Origin: Shinella sp. PSBB067
Lineage (GTDB): Bacteria > Pseudomonadota > Alphaproteobacteria > Rhizobiales > Rhizobiaceae
Reading direction: 5' to 3'
Length of the DNA: 64,000 bases
Assembly (NCBI RefSeq): GCF_016839145.1
Contig: NZ_CP069304.1
Coordinates: 372,001 to 436,000, forward strand
The notes under the pieces were generated by a model. The model had not been told where the DNA came from. It was given only the letters and a program-made list of their open reading frames with translations, and did not search any database. The position numbers and the translations under genes were made by a program. The stretch's first letter is position 1. Each line of letters opens with the position of its first letter. Shown in pieces: positions 16,745 to 23,928 of the stretch.

Positions 16745-17315
16745 ATGATCCGGTTCGAAGGAATTTCCTAGGCGTTTGAGGGCAGGAATGGCCCGGCCAC
16801 GCCACGAAATGCCCGGCCAGCCGTCCGGCGGCCGGAAGCGGCGGGCCAGCTTTTCCCGGGCGCTCGCGTCGGGGCCGAAGATCCTGCTTTGCGACGAGGC
16901 GACGAGCGCGCTCGATCCGCAGACGACCGGCGCCGTGCTCGACCTGCTCCGCGATCTCGGCGTCACGATCGTGCTCACCGCCCGGGAGGTGGACCTCATC
17001 CGCCGCACTTGCGACCGCGTCGCCGATCGCGGCCGTGTTGGCGAGGCTGGGCCGATGATGGAGGTCTGCCTCCATCCGGGCATCCGGCGACATTGCGATC
17101 CGTCTGCGAGGCGGAGCCGGACGACGGCGTGCTCGATGTGACGACCGCGACCGATTGCAAGCGGGCGGGCCGTGCGGCTCATGCTCAAGGGCGAGAGGGC
17201 GCACAGGCCTGTTCTCGGCCGCATCGCGCGCGAAAATCTCGTCGATTACGCCATTGCCCTCACCCTCGCGGTCTTCCCCAGAGTGGGCGGCCACCCCAGA
17301 CGCGGAGCCTGGAGG
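16745..17315 (+). pseudogene. Methionine-importer ATPase (MetN-type) relic
   Basis: Degraded remains of a MetN ATPase. From ATG 16745 it reads MIRFEGIS, then TAG (16769-16771), then AFEGR, which matches a MetN start with the ninth codon mutated to a stop. Most of the P-loop half is missing. A second frame resumes at [20 protein letters not shown] and [22 protein letters not shown], the signature and Walker B region, with the signature already damaged. A third stretch near 17172 (VRLMLKGERAHRPVLGRIAR) resembles the C-terminal NIL methionine-binding domain. One nonsense mutation, an internal deletion and at least two frame changes make it non-functional. Confidence 0.8.
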
Positions 17316-17339
17316 AGGAGACAAAGCTGGTTCGGTTCG

Positions 17340-18524
17340 TCACGACCCCACCGGGCATCGTTGGAAAGCGTTTTGTTTTCGTGTGACGATGATCGTCGTT
17401 GCGGTCAGCGCGAGCGCGAGGAAGGCTACACCTCCGGCAAGTGCAGGGATGCCAGTCATCGGCAGCCCTCTTGTGAGCGCGAACGCGCCTAAACCGGCTC
17501 CCATGGCATTGCCGAGGTTGAACGCAGCGATGTTGAGTGTTGCGGCAAGGTCGGGTGCAGACCCCGCTCGGCCCACCGCTTCGGACTGGAGGATGGCGCA
17601 GACCGCGAAAGCCACGATGCCCCAAACGATCAAGGCAATTGTTGCCAGCAACGGCACGGCTCCGATGTAACTGAAGCCGATGAGGACCAGCGCCACCGTC
17701 GCCAGAATGCCGGCGAGCGACGGCAGAGCGCGCCAATCCGCCAGCCGCGCGCCGATGAAGTTGCCCAGCGTCAGGCCGATGCCGCAGACGAGCAGCACGC
17801 CGCTGACATGAGAAGGTTCGACCCCCGAAACGTCCGTAAGGATCGGCGTGATATAGGTGAAGAAGGTGAACATGCTGGTCGAAGCGACCACACTGATCGC
17901 CAGCGTCAGCCAGACCGGCAGCGCGCGCAGCGCCCGCAGTTCCGCGCGCAGGTCACGGCGCTGTTCATTGCCTTTCGGCAGCCAGAGCAGCAGGCCGGCG
18001 AAGGCGATAACGCCCACCACCGTCACCGCCCAAAAGGTCGTCCGCCACCCTGCCGCCTCGCCGAGCATGGTGCCGAGCGGAACCCCGAGCACGGTCGCCG
18101 CCGTAAGCCCGCCGATCATCAACGCGATTGCTCGGGCGCGTTTGCCGGGCGGAACCAGACCGGCCGCGATCACCGATCCCACCCCAAGGAACGCCGCATG
18201 GCAGAATGCCGTGACGACGCGCGCAGCCATCAGCCAGCCATAACCCGGTGCGAGGGCGCAGGCGGCGTTCCCCATGATGAACAGGCCCAGCAGCAGGAAC
18301 AGGGCGAGGCGGCTCGGCAGGCGCGCGGTGAGCAGCGCGAGCAAGGGGCCGCCGAAGGCTACACCGAGCGCATAGCCCGAGACGAGCAGCCCCGCTGCCG
18401 GGATGCCGACGCCAAGATCGCGCGCCACCTCCGGCAACAGGCCCATGATGACGAATTCGGTCGTGCCGATACCGAACGCCGCCAGCGCCAAGGCTGCAAG
18501 AGGCTTGGCCGCCGCCTTATCCAT
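17340..18524 (-). CDS. MFS drug/sugar efflux transporter (DHA1, AraJ/YdhP-like)
   Basis: A 394-residue major-facilitator protein with twelve predicted membrane helices. The N-terminus FGIGTTEFVIMGLLPEVARDLGV is the hallmark of the AraJ/YdhP/NepI group of proton-coupled exporters, and motif-C-like sequence VLGVPLGTMLGEAAGWRTTFW follows in helix 5. The start ATG at 18524 lies inside the last codons of the upstream hydrolase gene (8-base overlap), so the two are translationally coupled. A divergent TetR gene probably represses both. The cargo is unknown; a hydrolysed or toxic small molecule is plausible given the partner. Confidence 0.9.
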   Translation of the reverse strand: MDKAAAKPLAALALAAFGIGTTEFVIMGLLPEVARDLGVGIPAAGLLVSGYALGVAFGGPLLALLTARLPSRLALFLLLGLFIMGNAACALAPGYGWLMAARVVTAFCHAAFLGVGSVIAAGLVPPGKRARAIALMIGGLTAATVLGVPLGTMLGEAAGWRTTFWAVTVVGVIAFAGLLLWLPKGNEQRRDLRAELRALRALPVWLTLAISVVASTSMFTFFTYITPILTDVSGVEPSHVSGVLLVCGIGLTLGNFIGARLADWRALPSLAGILATVALVLIGFSYIGAVPLLATIALIVWGIVAFAVCAILQSEAVGRAGSAPDLAATLNIAAFNLGNAMGAGLGAFALTRGLPMTGIPALAGGVAFLALALTATTIIVTRKQNAFQRCPVGS

Positions 18525-19659
18525 AGACGGCGTTCCTGATCTCGGCCGGAAACGCGCCGGACATGCCTTCGAATGCGGTGTTGGTGAGTGCGACGACGGA
18601 CAGGCCGTTCGCGCGGTCGATGAACCAGCTATGGCCGTAGGCTCCGCCCCATTGCAGCGTGCCCGGCGCTTGTGGCGTGCCGGTCGGTGCGGGGTCGACC
18701 AGCACGGCCCATCCGTAGCCGAAACCCCAGCCCGGCCCCTGTGTCTCGGCCTGGGTGCCCACCTGATCGGCGGCCATCGTCCCGACCGTCCTGGCGTCGA
18801 GGATCGGTGCGCCGCCAGCGCGGATCGCTTCGAGAAAGCGCAAAACATCGCCGGCCGTGCCCGCCATGCCGGCACCGCCCGATGGGTAGGATTTAGGGTC
18901 AAGGATGCGGGACGGGGCGAAGCACGCGGCCGTGGCGAAAATCGGCACCTGTATTCCATCCATCATGGGCACCGGCACGGGATCGCCATCCGCGTAGGCT
19001 GCGGCCAGCCGTGCAGTATCGCGGACAGCAAAATCGGTATCCGTGAGGCCAAGCGGGATCGTCACCTTCTCGCGAACGATCTCGGCGAGGCTTCGGCCTT
19101 CCAACTGCTCCAATATGCCGCCGAGCACGTCGAGGCCGAGTGAGTAATGCCAGCCGGCGCCGGGCGCGAATGCCAGCGGCGCCGCGCCGAGGCGCGAGAG
19201 GTTTTCGTGCAACGACAGGCCAGGCTGATCGAGGCCGTCCGAAACATTCAGCTTGTGATACGGCCCGTCCGCCGGCTCCAGAAACCTGTAGCGAAGGCCC
19301 GAGGTGTGGGTGAGCAGATGATGGACCGTGATCTCCGGCGTCGATCCATCCGGCAGAGCGGGGCGGAAATCCGGCAGCCATTGCGTCACCGGCGCATGAA
19401 GGTCCAATCGGCCATCCTCGACGAACCGCATGACAGCCGCCGTCACGATGGGCTTTGTGATGGAGGCGAGCCGGAAGATCGCGTTCCCGCGCATCGGCGT
19501 TTGCGTTTCGCGATGCGAGTAGCCGGCGGCGCGGCGATGGATGATCTCGCCGTCATGGGCGGCGATCACGACTGTTCCGACGATACGTTTCTCGGCGAGC
19601 GCCTTGTCGATCGCGGCGTCAATGCGAGCGGATGCGTAGGAAAAATCAGGGAGACTCAC
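18517..19659 (-). CDS. Serine hydrolase of the class C beta-lactamase fold (esterase EstB-like)
   Basis: A 380-residue serine hydrolase with the SxxK nucleophile motif at S66-I-T-K69 (RLASITKPIVTAAVM), a Tyr in WHYSLGLDVLGGILE as second motif, the HTSGLRY loop, and GWGFGYGWAV and HSWFID late in the chain. No signal peptide is visible, so it acts in the cytoplasm; this favours an esterase or promiscuous hydrolase over a true penicillin-resistance enzyme. The start is GTG at 19659. It is cotranscribed and overlaps with the MFS exporter and faces a TetR gene. Confidence 0.87.
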   Translation of the reverse strand: MSLPDFSYASARIDAAIDKALAEKRIVGTVVIAAHDGEIIHRRAAGYSHRETQTPMRGNAIFRLASITKPIVTAAVMRFVEDGRLDLHAPVTQWLPDFRPALPDGSTPEITVHHLLTHTSGLRYRFLEPADGPYHKLNVSDGLDQPGLSLHENLSRLGAAPLAFAPGAGWHYSLGLDVLGGILEQLEGRSLAEIVREKVTIPLGLTDTDFAVRDTARLAAAYADGDPVPVPMMDGIQVPIFATAACFAPSRILDPKSYPSGGAGMAGTAGDVLRFLEAIRAGGAPILDARTVGTMAADQVGTQAETQGPGWGFGYGWAVLVDPAPTGTPQAPGTLQWGGAYGHSWFIDRANGLSVVALTNTAFEGMSGAFPAEIRNAVYG

Positions 19660-19725
19660 GGCGCGCGATCCTTTATAATCACAATGACTGTTCCTGAATA
19701 GCCCGCTTCAGACGATATTTCTAGA
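19660..19725. promoter_or_regulatory. Divergent control region between the hydrolase/MFS operon and tetR
   Basis: Only 66 bases separate the divergent starts, so both promoters and the TetR operator must lie here. It is AT-richer than the genes and contains TATAAT at 19673-19678 on the plus strand. CACAATGACT (19680-19689) and AGTGATCGTTGTG (19724 onward) form a partial inverted pair (CACAA-GA / TC-TTGTG) that could be TetR half-sites. The assignment is a guess from position. Confidence 0.4.
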
Positions 19726-20355
19726 GTGATCGTTGTGGAAAATAAAGAATCGTTGCCCCGTCGCCGTGGTCGTCCGCCCGCCTTCGACCGCAACGACGTG
19801 CTGGAGAAGGCTGCTGAGACCTTTTGGCGGCTGGGATATGAGGGCGCTTCCATCGCCGATCTCACGGCCGCTATGGGCATCACGCCGCAGAGCCTCTACG
19901 CGGCTTTCACGTCGAAGGCCGATCTCTATCGCGAGGCGTTGGCATGGTACCAGGCCAATATCGGAGCCTCGACCGCTCGCGCCCTTGAGGAGAGCGACGT
20001 GGTGAAGGCGCTGGCTCGCGTGCTTCGGGAGTCTGCGCACGAGTTCACAAAGCCCGGTTATCCGCACGGCTGCATGGTCTCGACCGCCGTGCTGACCTGT
20101 GCCGTCGAGAACGAGCCGGTCGCGCGCCATGTCTCCAGCCTGCGCAACGAAACGCTCGATGTCATCAAGGCGCGGATCGAGCGCGGCGTTGCCGAAGGGC
20201 AATTGAAACAAGCCACCGATGCGGCAGCTCTTGCGCGCTTTGTCGGTGCGATGATTCAGGGCATGTCGGTGCAGGCGCAAGATGGCGCATCCAAGTCCGC
20301 CCTGTCGGCTATGGCGGGCCTTGCGATTGCCGAGATCGAACGTCGCCGCGTCTGA
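19726..20355 (+). CDS. TetR-family transcriptional regulator
   Basis: A 209-residue repressor. The N-terminal helix-turn-helix is clear: RRGRPPAFDRNDVLEKAAET, then GYEGASIADLTAAMGITPQ and SLYAAFTSKADLYREAL. The C-terminal ligand domain belongs to the TetR_C group seen in NemR/AcrR-like sensors, with the conserved GCMVSTAVLTCAVEN and later GMSVQAQDGASK. A Cys pair (GCM, LTC) could sense electrophiles. The start is GTG at 19726, with a second in-frame GTG at 19735 possible. Position opposite the hydrolase/MFS pair implies that it represses them. Confidence 0.9.
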   Translation: MIVVENKESLPRRRGRPPAFDRNDVLEKAAETFWRLGYEGASIADLTAAMGITPQSLYAAFTSKADLYREALAWYQANIGASTARALEESDVVKALARVLRESAHEFTKPGYPHGCMVSTAVLTCAVENEPVARHVSSLRNETLDVIKARIERGVAEGQLKQATDAAALARFVGAMIQGMSVQAQDGASKSALSAMAGLAIAEIERRRV

Positions 20356-20503
20356 CCGACTCATTTCGCGTGCAGGGGCAGGCGGGCTTTTGATACCGAT
20401 CCGCGTCATAGGGAGCTTGCGCCGCTGAATGACGTTCGCTGCTGTGCCCTGCCTTCCCTGACGGCGATCGTTCGTCGCATTGAAGATTTAGCGTATGTTC
20501 ACA

Positions 20504-21292
20504 CTACCCTTCTCGTTGCAGATGTAGCTTGAAGCTGGAAGAACCGGCGGCGCCCAAATCGGGACGAAGCTCCAGGCTCGGGATCAGATAGTCGCCGCCG
20601 TTCTGGCGGCGGAACGGGATCGGCGGAGTGCTGTCGAGCGTCCGCATCCGCTCGCGCAAGCGCTCGGCCGCCTGCTCGAAACCGGCCTCGTCGAGTCGGT
20701 CCACCCTGTAGGTTACGAAGGGCGGCAGCACATCGTAACCGGGATAGTGCAGGATGCCATGATTGATCGGGAACAGAAGATCGTCGATGGGGCCGTTGAT
20801 GCCGCGCGGCGAGTAATGCTGTTCCCAGCCTCCGGTCGTCACGATCAGCATGGCGCGCTTGCCGGCGAGCATGCCTTCCCCGTAGCGGTCGCCCCAGCGG
20901 TGGTCGCTGTGCTCGCCGACGCCATAGGCGAAGCCGTAGGCATAGACGCGATCCACCCAGCCCTTGAGGATCGCCGGCATGGTGAACCACCAGAGCGGAA
21001 ACTGCAGGATCAGCACCTCGGCCCGCAGCAGCTTTTCCTGCTCGGCCTTCACGTCCTCTGTCAGCGTATCGGCCGCGACGGCATCCCCGGATGCCGTCGC
21101 GACTTTCAGCCGTGCGTCGGGGTCAAGTGCGGGAAAGTCGGCACGATCCACCTCGGCCTTCCAGCCCATGGCGTAGAGGTCCGTCACCTCGACCGAATGA
21201 CCTTGCGCCTCCAGTTCCTCAACAGCGACGGCGCGCAGCGAGGCGTTGAGGGATCGGGGGTCGGGATGGGCGAAGACGATCAGCACGTTCAT
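20504..21292 (-). CDS. NAD(P)H-dependent flavin oxidoreductase (quinone reductase, flavodoxin-like fold)
   Basis: A 262-residue protein of the NQO1/MdaB/KefF type. It starts MNVLIVFAHPDPRSLNASLR, followed by the quinone-reductase stretches EQEKLLRAEVLILQFPLWWF, PAILKGWVDRVYAYGFAYG and KRAMLIVTTGGWEQHYSPRGI. These enzymes reduce quinones or other electrophiles by two electrons using FAD or FMN. The start at 21292 is fixed by the conserved N-terminus, though the frame is open much further upstream. It is divergent from a LysR gene that very likely controls it. Confidence 0.9.
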   Translation of the reverse strand: MNVLIVFAHPDPRSLNASLRAVAVEELEAQGHSVEVTDLYAMGWKAEVDRADFPALDPDARLKVATASGDAVAADTLTEDVKAEQEKLLRAEVLILQFPLWWFTMPAILKGWVDRVYAYGFAYGVGEHSDHRWGDRYGEGMLAGKRAMLIVTTGGWEQHYSPRGINGPIDDLLFPINHGILHYPGYDVLPPFVTYRVDRLDEAGFEQAAERLRERMRTLDSTPPIPFRRQNGGDYLIPSLELRPDLGAAGSSSFKLHLQREG

Positions 21293-21331
21293 GGCAAAAA
21301 CCTGTTTGTTGGAGACGATTTTCTCCCAAAC

Positions 21332-21345
21332 TAGGCGTCGGCCTA
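21332..21345. promoter_or_regulatory. Candidate LysR operator in the divergent region
   Basis: TAGGCGTCGGCCTA is an interrupted palindrome (TAGGC-4-GCCTA) lying 40 bases from the flavin oxidoreductase start and 44 bases from the LysR start. LysR proteins bind interrupted dyads of about this size, usually T-N11-A; this one has N12. The AT-rich stretch after it (TATTATCCCGGTATAGATTG) could supply -10 elements. Confidence 0.4.
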
Positions 21346-21388
21346 TTATCCCGGTATAGATTGAGTGTGGATATGATAATGCCGAAAA

Positions 21389-22339
21389 ATGGATAGATCG
21401 GATATAACGCTCGAACGCCTGCGCACCTTCGTCCGCGTCGCGGAGCGGGGGAACCTCTCGGCCGTCGCGCGCGAGATGAACATCGGCCAGTCCAGCGTCA
21501 CGCGGCATCTTCATGAGTTGGAGGAAGCCTTGGGCGTGGTGCTGCTGAGCCGGACGACGCGGCGGGTCACGCTCACCGAGGAAGGTAGCCGCTACTATGC
21601 AAATGCCGTCCAGATTCTGCGCCTGGTAGAGCAGGCCGGAGACGAAGCACGAAGTGCACGCAGGGCTGCGGCGGGCACGGTTCGCATATCCTGCACGGCG
21701 GCGCTCGGCGTCCGGCACATCAGCCGCCTGATCTTCGCCTTTCAGGATCGCTATCCCGAGATCACCGTCGATCTTAGCCTGACGGATGAGCGGATCGACC
21801 TCGTGCGCGAAGGCGTGGATGTAGCCATCCGCCTCGGCCCGCTGGCCGACAGCTCCTTGAGGCTGCGGACGCTTGGCATGAGCCGCCGCATCCTCGTCGG
21901 TTCGCCCGATTATCTGGCGCGGCATGGACGGCCGACGACGCCCGAGGAATTGGCGGACCTCGAAGGTGTCCGTATGTCGAACATCGCCGGAAGCGATGCG
22001 CTCACGTTGGAAGGGCCGGACGGCAAAACCCGTGTCGTGCCCTTCGGTGGACGCCTTCGGGTCGATCATGGGCTTGCCGCGCGGGAAGCCTATCTTGCCG
22101 GGCGCGGGATCGGCCCGGCGCATCTTTGGCTGGTTGACGACCTGCTTTCCGAAGGACGGCTCGAACCGATCCTGCCGGACTATGCGCCGCCGTCCGTGCC
22201 GCTCAACATGCTCATCGCGCCGGAGCGGGCGGGCGTCGCGCGGGTGAGGCTGCTGGTGGAGTTCCTGGCCGGGGAAGTGCTGGCTATCCCCGGCATCGAA
22301 CGCTCGCGGACGGCAAGCCAGGCGAACCATTTCCCTTAG
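21389..22339 (+). CDS. LysR-family transcriptional regulator
   Basis: A 316-residue regulator with the N-terminal winged helix (LERLRTFVRVAERGNLSAVAREM, SSVTRHLHELEEALGVVLLSRT) and a periplasmic-binding-like effector domain (GVRHISRLIFAFQDRYPEIT, VREGVDVAIRLGPLADSSLR). The pattern is of the CrgA/DsdC-like aldehyde or quinone-stress group. It is transcribed away from the quinone-reductase-like gene and probably activates it. Its last codons overlap the end of a convergent aldo-keto reductase relic by four bases. Confidence 0.92.
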   Translation: MDRSDITLERLRTFVRVAERGNLSAVAREMNIGQSSVTRHLHELEEALGVVLLSRTTRRVTLTEEGSRYYANAVQILRLVEQAGDEARSARRAAAGTVRISCTAALGVRHISRLIFAFQDRYPEITVDLSLTDERIDLVREGVDVAIRLGPLADSSLRLRTLGMSRRILVGSPDYLARHGRPTTPEELADLEGVRMSNIAGSDALTLEGPDGKTRVVPFGGRLRVDHGLAAREAYLAGRGIGPAHLWLVDDLLSEGRLEPILPDYAPPSVPLNMLIAPERAGVARVRLLVEFLAGEVLAIPGIERSRTASQANHFP

Positions 22340-22584
22340 CCCGTCATCGGCGAATCGAGCCGTGCAAAGCCCTCTTGCCGACGATAGGGGAAATGGGGAT
22401 AGGGCGCGGTCACGGCGCTGGCCTCGTCCAGCTTCGCCACCTGTTCGGCGTCAGGCTCCAGCCGACCGCGCCGAGATTCCGGCGAAGCTGTTCCTCGTTG
22501 CGCGCGCCGACGATGACCGAGGAAACGGTCGGCATTGTACAGCCAGTTGAGCGCGATCTGTGGCACGGTCTTGCCGGTTCCCAT
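22336..22584 (-). pseudogene. Aldo-keto reductase C-terminal relic
   Basis: Read leftward, the fragment starts GKTVPQIALNWLYN and ends EQVAKLDEASAVTAPYPHF plus PYRRQEGFARLDSP, the classic C-terminus of the YajO/Tas-like aldo-keto reductases. The middle section is in another frame, where MPTVSSVIVGARNEEQLRRN is legible. So there are two compensating frame changes, and the N-terminal three quarters, with the catalytic Asp-Tyr-Lys-His, is absent. Non-functional. Confidence 0.8.
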
Positions 22585-22636
22585 CGTTCATTGCCAAGAC
22601 GATGATGGCCCTGCTGCTCTGGTTCTCCGTGACCGA

Positions 22637-22930
22637 CTACCTGCTCGCCATCGGGGCAAGGTCACCTCCTACGACAGCCGCCAACAGACCTGGGGGAACT
22701 GGAACGGAAAGACGATGTTGCGGCCAATCCAGTCCGCCGTCATCAGGATCAGTCCTCCCGTCAATGACGAGGCGACAAGATGTAGTCCTGCTCGTTGAGA
22801 TCCCCAAAGCCGTGCCGGATGCGGTCCCATGGGCCCTGCAAAGCCCAACGGGCCGACAAGAATTGTCGCGGTTGCGGTCAGCGTTGCGGCAACCAGGAGC
22901 AGGATATTGCGACTAAGCGCGATCGAAACG
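22637..22930 (-). pseudogene. FecCD-type iron-siderophore permease, C-terminal relic
   Basis: Read leftward, ILLLVAATLTATATILVGPL is followed by GFAGPMGPHPARLWGSQRAG and LTGGLILMTADWIGRNIVFP, which fits the last helices of FecCD/FhuB permeases (consensus VGPIGFVGLxxPHxAR and ADxxGR). A frame change in a run of five C after PFQFP (about 22706) switches to PGLLAAVVGGDLAP and then a stop at 22637. The rest of the transporter is missing. It abuts the aldo-keto reductase relic, so this 700-base stretch is a small gene graveyard. Confidence 0.7.
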
Positions 22931-23029
22931 CCGGCCGCCGCTCGCCATCTCCCTGCCGGGCGGCAGCATTTCATGCACCCCCCTCGAACGTGGGAGTGCA
23001 CGAACCGCAATCGGTGCTACTGGACTTGC

Positions 23030-23695
23030 ATGCACGATGACAATCGCCAACGCACTTGCCTTCTGGTTGAAGATCATGCCGCAACGCGCGAATGGATGCA
23101 TGGCGTCATCGGGCAGGCATTTCCCGATGCGCGCATTGTTTCACATGCAAGCCTCAAGGCGGCTTGGGCCTGGCTCGACAGCCTTTCCGCGAGCGGCGCG
23201 GCCCTCTGGCTGGCGGTGGTCGATATCGGGCTTCCCGACGGATCGGGCATTTCACTGATCCAAGGACTGACCGAGCGTTTCCCTGCCTCGCGCCGGATCG
23301 TCGCGACCATCTATAACGACGACGCGCATTTGCTGGATGCCATCTCGGCGGGGGCCGACGGCTATATATTGAAGGAGGAAGAGCCCGATCGCATCGCCGC
23401 CACGCTGCGAAGGATCGAGCGGGACGAGCCGCCGCTGTCGCCCTCTATCGCGCGCCGAATGTTGAGCCATTTCCGGGCACCCGCGCCACCCGCCGACGAC
23501 GCAGCGGTGCTGACCGGGCGCGAGATCGAAACCCTGACGCTGCTGGCGCGCGGGCTTACCGTGGGTGAGGTGGCCGCGCGGTTGGGACTGAAGCCGCACA
23601 CCGTCGCCGGCTATGTGAAGGTCATCTACCAGAAACTCAACATCTCGACCCGGGCGGAGGCGACCCGCGAGGCCATCCATCGTCGCCTCGCCTGA
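23030..23695 (+). CDS. NarL/FixJ-type response regulator
   Basis: A 221-residue two-component response regulator. The receiver domain spans about residues 7-125, with acidic pocket CLLVEDH, phospho-acceptor D65 in VVDIGLPDGSG and Lys in GYILKEEE. The LuxR-type DNA-binding domain is at the C-terminus (LTGREIETLTLLARGLTVGE, LKPHTVAGYVKVIYQKLNIS). The start ATG at 23030 gives MHDDNRQRTC; the open frame upstream has no family similarity. A ComP-like kinase follows 233 bases downstream and is the obvious partner. Confidence 0.92.
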   Translation: MHDDNRQRTCLLVEDHAATREWMHGVIGQAFPDARIVSHASLKAAWAWLDSLSASGAALWLAVVDIGLPDGSGISLIQGLTERFPASRRIVATIYNDDAHLLDAISAGADGYILKEEEPDRIAATLRRIERDEPPLSPSIARRMLSHFRAPAPPADDAAVLTGREIETLTLLARGLTVGEVAARLGLKPHTVAGYVKVIYQKLNISTRAEATREAIHRRLA

Positions 23696-23928
23696 CGGAT
23701 GCCGGAATGTCTTCTCATTCCACCCGTGCAAAGCCGCCTCGGAATCGGCCGATAGACAGGCCGCCCGCTGCGGGCCGGGGGATCCGCCGGGCCGCTTTGT
23801 GTGACGGCCGCCGGCATGAATGACGAACCGGCAGGTGGCCGTTGCTGCATGCGCGGCGCTCCCGATAGCGCGGAGGGTGGGGAGATCAGGTTGAACAGAG
23901 CAAAGGTAAAGCAGGCGGCGGTCCAGTC

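Noticed and set aside
20504..22330. 608-codon minus-strand frame
   Set aside because: Only the part from ATG 21292 onward is the flavin oxidoreductase; the rest is antisense to the LysR gene.
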